The translations under genes were made by a program, and so were the position numbers. This document shows positions 1 to 5,458 of a stretch of 5,458 nucleotides of DNA, piece after piece. Position 1 is the first letter of the stretch. Each line of letters starts with the position of its first letter. The notes beneath the pieces were generated by a model, which ran no database searches, had not been told where the DNA came from, and saw only the letters and a program-made list of their open reading frames with translations. Source of the stretch: Methylophilaceae bacterium (lineage in GTDB: Bacteria; Pseudomonadota; Gammaproteobacteria; Burkholderiales; Methylophilaceae); assembly GCA_006844635.1 (NCBI GenBank), contig SPJO01000005.1, forward strand, positions 1 to 5,458, given 5' to 3'.

Positions 1-63
1 TGCTTAATCACAATACCAGAAGATGATGACTATAAATATGTTGTCATGCCGATGCGCATTTAA
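1..63 (+). CDS. dnaN: DNA polymerase III beta sliding clamp, C-terminal end (partial)
   Basis: Only the last 20 codons and the TAA stop (61-63) are inside the window. The frame starting at base 1 ends in YKYVVMPMRI, which matches the conserved C-terminal tail of proteobacterial DnaN (E. coli ends in AYVVMPMRL). This tail is the last strand of the third clamp domain, next to the hydrophobic pocket that binds the clamp-binding motifs of polymerase and other partners. The protein forms the ring that tethers the replicative polymerase to DNA. Its position just before gyrB fits the usual dnaA-dnaN-(recF)-gyrB block near the replication origin. The call rests on a short tail plus gene order, but the two agree well. 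Confidence 0.88.
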   Translation, partial: CLITIPEDDDYKYVVMPMRI

Positions 64-70
64 ATACAAT
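41..70 (+). promoter_or_regulatory. Candidate sigma70 promoter for gyrB
   Basis: TTGTCA at 41-46 matches the -35 consensus TTGACA at five of six bases. TACAAT at 65-70 matches the -10 consensus TATAAT at five of six. The spacer is 18 bp. Transcription would start near base 77, giving a leader of about 28 bases before the gyrB ATG. The -35 lies in the last dnaN codons and the -10 begins two bases after the stop. The match is direct; promoter activity is inferred, and gyrB may also be read through from dnaN. Confidence 0.45.
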
Positions 71-104
71 AAATTTAAAAAAGAGTTAACAGAAACGAAA
101 GATT

Positions 105-2522
105 ATGGCGAATAACCCGCAAGAAGAAGATTACGATTCATCCAGTATTAAAATTTTAGAAGGTCTTGATGCTGTCCGAAAAAGACCTGGTATGTATATC
201 GGTGATACGTCCGATGGCTCAGGTTTACACCATATGGTGTTTGAGGTGCTGGATAATGCAATTGATGAAGCTTTAGCAGGTCATTGTGATGACATTAAAG
301 TCATCATTCACCCAGATAACTCTGTCAGCATTTCGGATAACGGCCGTGGCATACCAACAGCTGTTAAAGATGATGATAAAAATGATCCTAAACGATCCGC
401 AGCAGAAATTGTCATGACAGAACTACATGCTGGCGGTAAATTTGACCAAAACTCCTATAAAGTTTCCGGTGGATTGCATGGTGTTGGTGTATCAGTCGTG
501 AATGCACTTTCAGATTGGTTACATTTAAAAGTTTACCGAGAAGGTGAACTACACCAAATGGAATTTAATCGTGGTGTGCCAAAAGCGCCATTAAAAGTCA
601 CCGGAAAAACTGAGAAATCAGGTACTGAAGTGCACTTCCTTGCTTCAGAAGAAACGTTTGGAAAGGTGGAATTTCACTTTGATATTCTTGCTAAACGGAT
701 TCGTGAACTATCCTTCTTAAATAATGGCGTAAAAATTGAATTAATCGATCAACGCCCAAATGGAAAAACCGAAGATTTTGCACATTCTGGCGGTATTCAA
801 GGCTTTGTTGAGTATATGAATCGCTCAAAGTCAGTACTGCATCCAAAAATATTTTATGCTTCTGGTGAAAAAGAGGGCATGACAGTCGAAGTGTCGATTC
901 AATGGAACGACTCTTATTCGGAATCGGTACAATGTTTTACCAATAACATCCCGCAACGAGATGGCGGTACCCATTTAACTGGTTTACGGACAGCAATGAC
1001 GAGAACCATAAACCAATACATTGAACAAACAGAAGTGGCAAAAAAAGCAAAAGTGGCCACATCGGGTGATGATATGCGAGAAGGAATTACTTGCGTATTG
1101 TCAGTGAAAGTACCAGATCCAAAATTCTCATCACAAACAAAAGATAAGTTAGTCTCAAGTGAAGTACAACCAGTTGTTTCGGAAGTGGTTGGCGAAAAGC
1201 TAAATGAATTTCTACAAGAAAACCCAGCAGATGCAAAAATAATTTGCGGCAAGATAGTCGATGCCGCGCGTGCACGAGAAGCCGCTAGAAAAGCACGAGA
1301 AATTACCCGCCGAAAAGGCGCCATGGACAGCATGGGTTTGCCTGGTAAGTTAGCGGACTGCCAAGAAAAAGATCCAGAACTGAGCGAACTTTACTTAGTG
1401 GAGGGTGATTCTGCAGGTGGATCAGCGAAACAAGGCCGTGATCGTAAGTTCCAAGCGATTTTACCGCTGAAAGGTAAAATCCTGAATGTAGAAAAAGCGC
1501 GTTTCGATAAACTGCTAAGCTCACAAGAAATTGCCACATTGATTACCGCCTTAGGTACCAATATTGGTAAAGCAGATTTCGATGTTGAAAAATTACGCTA
1601 TCACCGCATTATTATCATGACCGATGCTGACGTGGATGGTGCGCATATCCGAACATTACTACTAACATTCTTCTATCGCCAAATGACAGAGTTAGTGGAA
1701 CGTGGCCATGTGTATATTGCGCAACCACCATTGTATAAAGTGAAACAGGGTAGAGATGAACGCTATCTGAAAGATGAGCAAGAGCTAGAAATTTACTTAC
1801 TAGAGTCAGCATTGAAAAATGCAGAACTGCTTACGAAAACAGGTGGTGAAACGATAAAAGAAGAAGCGTTAGCTGACTTGGCTAAACAAATGGTTTTAAC
1901 AGAAGCGGTGATTCGTCGGATTTCAATGCTCTACGATGAAAGCGTGTTACGTGCTATTCAAGATACAGGTGATATCGATTTAAGTACAGAAGCAGCAGCT
2001 AATGCCGTTGCTGAAAAGCTGCGCCCAATCTTAGGCGCAGAAGGTTCAGAAGTGAACGTTGCTTATGATGAAGAAGAAAGTGCTTATCGCCTAGAGGTAA
2101 ACAAAACCGTACACGGCAATGTACAAAGCTGTGTTGTTGATGCAGAGTTTTTGGCGAGTGGCGATTACAAACAAATCAATACCATGTCAAAAATGTTGCA
2201 TGGTCTGATTGGTCAAGGGGCTATCATCAAACGCGGCGAAAAAGAGCATAATGTTGGCGATTTTAAACAAGCACTTGACTGGTTACTTGGTGAAGCAAAA
2301 CATAACCTGAATGTACAACGCTACAAAGGTCTCGGGGAAATGAACCCAGAGCAACTTTGGGAAACCACCATGGATCCAAACGTCCGTCGTTTACTCAAAG
2401 TACAAATTGATGATGCTATCGCAGCGGATGAAATATTTAGTACTTTAATGGGCGACAATGTTGAGCCACGCAGAGCGTTTATTGAAAGTAATGCTTTGAG
2501 TGTTGGCTCATTAGATGTTTAG
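105..2522 (+). CDS. gyrB: DNA gyrase subunit B
   Basis: This is the ATPase subunit of DNA gyrase, which with GyrA forms an A2B2 type II topoisomerase that introduces negative supercoils using ATP. At 805 residues it is essentially the length of E. coli GyrB (804). The N-terminal GHKL ATPase domain shows the general base E47 and N51 (FEVLDNAIDEA), D78 in DNGRGIP, the GGLHGVG loop at 122-128, and the transducer-domain QTK at 344-346. The TOPRIM domain has EGDSAGG with E433, PLKGKILN, and DADVDG with D507 and D509 as metal ligands. The Gram-negative insert follows, then the tail motif QRYKGLGEMNPEQLWE from residue 738. Positions equivalent to E. coli R136, D426 and K447 keep their usual residues (R145, D435, K456), so no obvious target-site drug resistance is visible. 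A four-residue longer loop near residues 85-97 resembles betaproteobacterial GyrB. The ATG at 105 aligns with family N-termini, although its Shine-Dalgarno is weak (GAAAG at 97-101). A terminator follows about 100 bases after the stop. Confidence 0.99.
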   Translation: MANNPQEEDYDSSSIKILEGLDAVRKRPGMYIGDTSDGSGLHHMVFEVLDNAIDEALAGHCDDIKVIIHPDNSVSISDNGRGIPTAVKDDDKNDPKRSAAEIVMTELHAGGKFDQNSYKVSGGLHGVGVSVVNALSDWLHLKVYREGELHQMEFNRGVPKAPLKVTGKTEKSGTEVHFLASEETFGKVEFHFDILAKRIRELSFLNNGVKIELIDQRPNGKTEDFAHSGGIQGFVEYMNRSKSVLHPKIFYASGEKEGMTVEVSIQWNDSYSESVQCFTNNIPQRDGGTHLTGLRTAMTRTINQYIEQTEVAKKAKVATSGDDMREGITCVLSVKVPDPKFSSQTKDKLVSSEVQPVVSEVVGEKLNEFLQENPADAKIICGKIVDAARAREAARKAREITRRKGAMDSMGLPGKLADCQEKDPELSELYLVEGDSAGGSAKQGRDRKFQAILPLKGKILNVEKARFDKLLSSQEIATLITALGTNIGKADFDVEKLRYHRIIIMTDADVDGAHIRTLLLTFFYRQMTELVERGHVYIAQPPLYKVKQGRDERYLKDEQELEIYLLESALKNAELLTKTGGETIKEEALADLAKQMVLTEAVIRRISMLYDESVLRAIQDTGDIDLSTEAAANAVAEKLRPILGAEGSEVNVAYDEEESAYRLEVNKTVHGNVQSCVVDAEFLASGDYKQINTMSKMLHGLIGQGAIIKRGEKEHNVGDFKQALDWLLGEAKHNLNVQRYKGLGEMNPEQLWETTMDPNVRRLLKVQIDDAIAADEIFSTLMGDNVEPRRAFIESNALSVGSLDV

Positions 2523-2618
2523 TTTTTTCGAATGCCAAAATAAGTGAAATTTAGGATAAATTGATGACAGTTACACAGCCATAATAAATACAAAAACTCG
2601 TGTCACATGAAGTAACTC

Positions 2619-2649
2619 AAAAAAGCAGGTTATAAAACCTGCTTTTTTT
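2619..2649 (+). terminator. Rho-independent terminator after gyrB
   Basis: A perfect 13-bp inverted repeat has GCAGGTT (2625-2631) pairing with AACCTGC (2636-2642) around a four-base ATAA loop. A-tract 2619-2624 pairs with T-tract 2643-2648, and a run of seven T follows the GC-rich part. This is the classic form of an intrinsic terminator for RNA from gyrB. Because of the leading A-tract the opposite strand reads as GC stem plus T-run as well, so it could also stop leftward transcription. It separates the dnaN-gyrB unit from the glycan genes downstream. Confidence 0.88.
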
Positions 2650-2735
2650 ATATGTGTAAGATTATCTAAAGAAATGAAACGTGATCTTAATATTCTGGCA
2701 TTTAATATATGCTAAGTTGTTGATTTCGGTTTATT

Positions 2736-4034
2736 GTGCAGAAAATCAACAAACATAATTGTTATATTTGGCTTCCAGTTCTAGCGCTTGTTAGCCTCCC
2801 AGTTGGACGATTGGTTGAGCTATTCGTTGCCATAATGGTGGTCATTGGCACGTATGACTTAATTAAAAACCATCATGGTGTCCGTCAGAATTTAGCTATC
2901 CGGTATTTCTCAGTATTATTTTTACTATTATGGCTACCGTCAGTCGTTTCGGCGATTGATGCTGTTAATGTTGACCGGACATTAAAAACATCGCTCGGAA
3001 TGACTCGGTTTTATTTGGCCGGCATATTCATTATTAATCGAATAAGGCTAACAGAACATCACGTTAAAATTGCATTAGGCGTTGCTACCGTTGTCAGCTT
3101 TTGGGCGTTAGATGGTTGGTTACAAGCGGTAACGGGTAGTGATTTATTCGGTATTCCAACCCACCCAGGAGCAGGGCGGATTAGTGGTGTTTTCGGTGAA
3201 AACGCTCGATTAGGGCTGACCATGGTCCCTTTTTTCGCTATTTCGGTACTAGCACTCAAACAGCGCCGTGGGGTAATCGCTGCTATCGCGATTGGCTTAT
3301 TACTTTCAGCAACCATTCTGTTGAGTGGCGATCGAGCAGCCTGGGTCTCATTGTTTGTTGCGTTGATGCTACTTGTCATCGTTTACCATAAAGAAATACT
3401 TCTGCTAAAAGCGAAGCACTATGTCATAGGGAGTGTTATTGTTGGGATCTTGATGACGTCATTAATGAGTCTACCTAGCTTTCAAAAGCGTATTAGCTCT
3501 GTCGAAGTCGGGTTAGATAGTGGTTATGATGCGATTAACAAAATATCTTCTTCGAGGTTACCGCTTTGGGGTACCGCTTATAAAATGTTTGAAGCGAACC
3601 CACTAAATGGAGTGGGGGTAAGAAGCTTTCGATATGCCTATCCAGACTATGCTGCAAAGTCAGATCCTTTTGTTGATTTTTCATTACCGCGAGAAAAACA
3701 AAAAGGACAAACACACGCCCACCAGGTGATGCTAGAGTTTGCTTCAGAGACAGGTGCAATTGGCCTTATCGGTTACTTTATAGCTTTGCTTCTGATTTAT
3801 TTTAAATTATGGCCATTAGCCTATCGTGCAAATGCAACGCTTTCGACAGGCTATTTAGTGGCAGTATCCGTTGCTTTGTTTCCTATTAACACCCATCAGG
3901 CTTTTTTTTCCTCCCATTGGGGACAAATTGTTTGGATGCTCATCGCACTGAGTTTATCTGCACTAGCTACAGAGGTGGGGCAGCATAAACTAGTTTTATT
4001 TAATAAAGAGCCATCAGTAGGGCCGAGACAATAA
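2736..4034 (+). CDS. O-antigen ligase/polymerase family (Wzy_C) membrane protein, WaaL-like
   Basis: A 432-residue polytopic inner-membrane protein with hydrophobic segments around residues 11-38, 53-73, 88-101, 110-125, 158-174, 178-196, 200-217, 228-246, 338-359, 370-388 and 395-412. The Wzy_C signature region shows LLSGDRAAW (196-203; R200), SSRLPLWGTAYKMF then NPLNGVG in the large periplasmic loop (272-294), and THAHQVMLEFASETGAIG (326-343) with H327 and H329. In WaaL ligases an arginine near the first motif and a histidine in the HxHN-type motif are needed to transfer lipid-linked O-antigen to lipid A-core, so a ligase role is favoured. Wzy polymerases and protein O-oligosaccharyltransferases share the fold and cannot be excluded. 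The start is GTG: an in-frame TGA at 2721-2723 leaves no earlier ATG, starting later would lose the first membrane segment, and no convincing Shine-Dalgarno precedes it. Its stop overlaps the glycosyltransferase ATG, so the pair is probably cotranscribed and translationally coupled. Confidence 0.87.
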   Translation: MQKINKHNCYIWLPVLALVSLPVGRLVELFVAIMVVIGTYDLIKNHHGVRQNLAIRYFSVLFLLLWLPSVVSAIDAVNVDRTLKTSLGMTRFYLAGIFIINRIRLTEHHVKIALGVATVVSFWALDGWLQAVTGSDLFGIPTHPGAGRISGVFGENARLGLTMVPFFAISVLALKQRRGVIAAIAIGLLLSATILLSGDRAAWVSLFVALMLLVIVYHKEILLLKAKHYVIGSVIVGILMTSLMSLPSFQKRISSVEVGLDSGYDAINKISSSRLPLWGTAYKMFEANPLNGVGVRSFRYAYPDYAAKSDPFVDFSLPREKQKGQTHAHQVMLEFASETGAIGLIGYFIALLLIYFKLWPLAYRANATLSTGYLVAVSVALFPINTHQAFFSSHWGQIVWMLIALSLSALATEVGQHKLVLFNKEPSVGPRQ

Positions 4035-5086
4035 TGACTAAACAAGATAAAACCATTAAGGTTGCACAAGTATTAGCAGGCGCGCCTAAAGGCGGCGCAG
4101 AAAACTTCTATACGCGGATTGTTTCTGAGCTGGCGAAAGAGCAAGGCTTATCTCAGCAGGCATTTACACGGCCACATGCTTTACGTGAGGCAGCCTTCTC
4201 TAAGGCTAATGTACCCGTCGAGACGTTTAGGTTTGGTGGTGCTTTACATTGGTATGACCGTCTTCAATATCGAAAATCTCTCATACAATTTAAGCCTGAT
4301 ATTGTGCTGACCTATATGAATAGGGCGACTTCAGTTACCCCACAAGGCGATTATCAACTGGTGGCCAGATTAGGCCATTATTATGATATTAAATATTATT
4401 CACACTGTGACTACTGGATTGGCATCACGCAAGGGATCTGCAATTATTTAATCAATGCGGGGCTGCCTGCAGAACGGGTGGTCCATATTCCAAATTTTGT
4501 GGATGAAACAGAATCAAAGGCAATAGACCGGACAAGTTTTGATACCCCTGATGGTGTGCCTATCTTGTTTGCACTCGGGCGGCTGCATACGAATAAAGGT
4601 TTCGACATTTTATTAAAGGCCTTGGCAACAGTCGAAACCAATGCTGTTTTATGGTTGGCTGGTGATGGACCACAAAAAGAGAATCTACAAAACTTAGTCA
4701 AAACGCTAAAACTCGAAGACAGAGTCAAATTTTTAGGTTGGCAGACAGATGTGAATGCATTAATGAAAACGGCCGACTTATTTATTTGCCCTTCAAGACA
4801 TGAAGGCTTAGGGAGCATTATTATTGAAGCTTGGTTTAATCAGTGCCCCATGATTGCTACTGACTCTCAGGGCCCGAAAGAACTTATTTCAGATCAGGAA
4901 AATGCTTTACTAACACCTATTGACGACATTGACCGTTTAGCGGAAGCAATCGCGGACTTATTGGCTAACCCAGACAAGGCACAAAGATTAGCCAAGCAAG
5001 GTTTTGTTGAATATCAACAGAAATATAATCGTGACCGAATTATTAAGCAGTACACGGATTTCTTTAGAAAAATAAGCGCAGAATAA
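4034..5086 (+). CDS. GT4-family (group 1) glycosyltransferase
   Basis: A 350-residue, probably cytoplasmic or membrane-associated enzyme expected to transfer a sugar from a nucleotide-sugar donor onto a lipid-linked or LPS-core acceptor with retention of configuration. The N-terminal Rossmann half (acceptor side) opens with KVAQVL and a KGGAE glycine loop at 19-23, and contains RLGHYYDIKYY (112-122) and DYWIGIT (126-132). IPNFVD at 152-157 links to the donor half. The donor half carries ALGRLHTNKGFD (180-191; R183 and K188 expected to contact the donor phosphates), WLAGDGP (207-213), and the E-x7-E motif from E257 to E265 within RHEGLGSIIIEAW. No signal peptide or transmembrane helix is evident. 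The ATG shares its A with the TAA of the upstream ligase-like gene (TAATG), pointing to coupled translation; GAG at 4025-4027 is only a weak ribosome-binding site. Partnership with that gene suggests LPS core or surface glycan assembly. Sugar and linkage cannot be read from the sequence. Confidence 0.92.
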   Translation: MTKQDKTIKVAQVLAGAPKGGAENFYTRIVSELAKEQGLSQQAFTRPHALREAAFSKANVPVETFRFGGALHWYDRLQYRKSLIQFKPDIVLTYMNRATSVTPQGDYQLVARLGHYYDIKYYSHCDYWIGITQGICNYLINAGLPAERVVHIPNFVDETESKAIDRTSFDTPDGVPILFALGRLHTNKGFDILLKALATVETNAVLWLAGDGPQKENLQNLVKTLKLEDRVKFLGWQTDVNALMKTADLFICPSRHEGLGSIIIEAWFNQCPMIATDSQGPKELISDQENALLTPIDDIDRLAEAIADLLANPDKAQRLAKQGFVEYQQKYNRDRIIKQYTDFFRKISAE

Positions 5087-5129
5087 AAGTATTCATTCAT
5101 ACATGACCACCTTATTTGGGCACTTTTAC

Positions 5130-5135
5130 TATAAT
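5130..5135 (+). promoter_or_regulatory. Candidate -10 element (TATAAT) for tpiA
   Basis: A perfect TATAAT lies 32 bases before the tpiA ATG and would place the transcription start near 5141-5143. No good -35 is found at 16-18 bp spacing (CCACCT-like bases are there), and no extended TGn is present; ATGACC at 5103-5108 would need a 21-bp spacer. The promoter is therefore plausible but weak or activator-dependent. The element sits in the loop of the inner inverted repeat. Confidence 0.35.
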
Positions 5136-5152
5136 AAAAGTGTCATAACAGT

Positions 5153-5158
5153 GAGGTG
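5153..5158 (+). promoter_or_regulatory. tpiA Shine-Dalgarno
   Basis: GAGGTG is complementary to the 3' end of 16S rRNA and ends nine bases before the ATG at 5168. It is the strongest ribosome-binding site in the window and fixes the tpiA start. It lies within the right arm of the outer inverted repeat. Confidence 0.75.
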
Positions 5159-5167
5159 GTAAGCGTC

Positions 5168-5458
5168 ATGTGGAAAAAACTCATCATAGGCAATTGGAAG
5201 TTAAACGGTAGCTTGGCTGCAAATAAGCAACGTTTTAATGCCGTTGCTTCCACCGCCGGTGCATTGACAGATATTGATATTGGCATTTGTGTGCCTTATC
5301 CATATTTATTTCAAGCGCAGCAATGTTTATCATGTACACCAATTAAATGGGGTGCGCAAAACGTTAGTCAGTTTGCCCAAGGTGCGTATACGTCTTGTGT
5401 TTCTGCTGAAATGGTTGCTGAGTTTGGGACGACTTATGCTTTGCTAGGGCACTCAGAA
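5168..5458 (+). CDS. tpiA: Triosephosphate isomerase, N-terminal part (runs off the window)
   Basis: The first 97 codons are present and the gene continues past the right edge; the family is usually about 250 residues. The enzyme interconverts dihydroxyacetone phosphate and glyceraldehyde 3-phosphate in glycolysis and gluconeogenesis, as a cytoplasmic dimer of (beta/alpha)8 barrels. Visible family marks are IIGNWKLNG (6-14) with the substrate-binding N9 and K11, CVPYPYL (41-47), WGAQNVS (61-67), the dimer-interface loop GAYT with T75 (72-75), and GHSE at the very end with the catalytic electrophile H95. The catalytic glutamate and phosphate loop would lie beyond the window. The loop after T75 reads SC where GE is most common. 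The fragment holds four cysteines (41, 53, 56, 77). The start is supported by GAGGTG nine bases upstream. In many proteobacteria secG and nuo genes follow tpiA, which cannot be checked here. Confidence 0.96.
   Translation, partial: MWKKLIIGNWKLNGSLAANKQRFNAVASTAGALTDIDIGICVPYPYLFQAQQCLSCTPIKWGAQNVSQFAQGAYTSCVSAEMVAEFGTTYALLGHSE

Larger units (their letters stand above)
5106..5160 (+). promoter_or_regulatory. Nested inverted repeats in the tpiA leader covering its ribosome-binding site
   Basis: ACCACCTTATT (5106-5116) can pair with AGTGAGGTGGT (5150-5160) as an 11-bp stem containing two G-U pairs, seven of the pairs (5106-5112 with 5154-5160) being perfect and GC-rich. Inside it, CACTTTTA (5121-5128) pairs perfectly with TAAAAGTG (5135-5142) around a six-base loop. 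The outer right arm contains the tpiA Shine-Dalgarno (GAGGTG 5153-5158), so in a read-through RNA the site would be masked. There is no T-run after either stem, so it is not a standard terminator. Pairing is seen directly; a regulatory role is inference. The inner repeat could alternatively be a DNA operator. Confidence 0.4.

Noticed and set aside
64..104. Search for DnaA boxes or an origin near dnaN-gyrB
   Set aside because: No TTATCCACA-like sequence was found in this gap or in 2523-2735; the origin is expected upstream of dnaA, outside the window.
914..1333. 139-codon open frame on the - strand inside gyrB, with other - strand frames at 1087-1275, 1303-1539 and 1615-1812
   Set aside because: All lie wholly opposite strongly conserved gyrB codons, have no recognisable domains, and are explained as shadows of the coding frame.
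2497..2528. TGAG/CTCA repeat near the end of gyrB followed by a T-run (2523-2528), considered as a terminator
   Set aside because: The stem is only four pairs and lies 12 bases from the T-run; the strong stem at 2619-2649 is the convincing terminator.
2561..2649. Possible tiny RNA: ATGACA (2564-2569) and TACAAA (2589-2594) as a promoter, ending at the gyrB terminator
   Set aside because: The -10 match is poor and the spacer is 19 bp; a product of about 50 bases would be mostly the terminator hairpin. Too weak to annotate.
3059..3379. - strand open frames inside the ligase-like gene (3059-3379 and 3535-3759)
   Set aside because: They are antisense to a well-supported membrane protein gene and their compositions are what reverse reading of hydrophobic codons gives; no ribosome-binding site or domain supports them.
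4119..4310. Short + strand frame at 4119-4310 and - strand frame at 4444-4818 inside the glycosyltransferase gene
   Set aside because: They overlap conserved glycosyltransferase motifs in other frames and show no independent evidence of coding.
5121..5150. Inner hairpin before tpiA considered as a terminator of the glycosyltransferase transcript
   Set aside because: The stem is AT-rich and is followed by TCATAAC rather than a T-run.

Overview
The window is a stretch of bacterial chromosome, entirely coded on the + strand, holding the last codons of dnaN, a complete gyrB, a two-gene surface-polysaccharide unit (an O-antigen ligase/polymerase-like membrane protein and a GT4 glycosyltransferase) and the first 97 codons of tpiA. 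The protein sequences point to a proteobacterium, most likely a betaproteobacterium. GyrB is 805 residues and carries the large C-terminal insert of Gram-negative GyrB. As I recall them, its local wording (KDDDKNDPKRSAAE, SVQCFTNNIPQRDGG, DDMREG.TCVLSVK) is closest to Neisseriales/Burkholderiales GyrB. gyrB follows dnaN directly with no recF between, as is common in Betaproteobacteria but not in most Gammaproteobacteria. Base composition is moderately AT-rich, which would fit one of the lower-GC members of the class. Genus cannot be settled from this window.

Layout: 1-63 is the 3' end of dnaN (sliding clamp). A 41-base gap follows, with a good sigma70-type promoter candidate overlapping the dnaN stop region. 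gyrB occupies 105-2522. The 213-base gap after it contains a strong 13-bp stem terminator (2619-2649), which closes the dnaN-gyrB replication unit. A new unit then starts with a GTG-initiated polytopic membrane protein of the O-antigen ligase (Wzy_C/WaaL) family (2736-4034). It overlaps by one base (TAATG) with a GT-B fold, GT4-family glycosyltransferase (4034-5086). After an 81-base gap tpiA begins at 5168 and runs off the right edge.

Functionally, dnaN and gyrB belong to the conserved origin-proximal replication block. The ligase-like protein and glycosyltransferase probably work together on lipopolysaccharide core or another surface glycan: the glycosyltransferase adds a sugar on the cytoplasmic face, and the membrane protein transfers or polymerises lipid-linked glycan on the periplasmic face. 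tpiA is central carbon metabolism and probably starts another unit.

The most interesting non-coding structure is at 5106-5160, just ahead of tpiA. Two nested inverted repeats there would, in RNA read through from the glycosyltransferase gene, bury the tpiA Shine-Dalgarno sequence, while a perfect TATAAT in the inner loop could start an RNA lacking the sequestering arm. I see no CRISPR array, insertion sequence, tRNA or rRNA. Apart from the tpiA leader and the gene order, this is an ordinary chromosomal region, and I found no clear sign of a new biological system.
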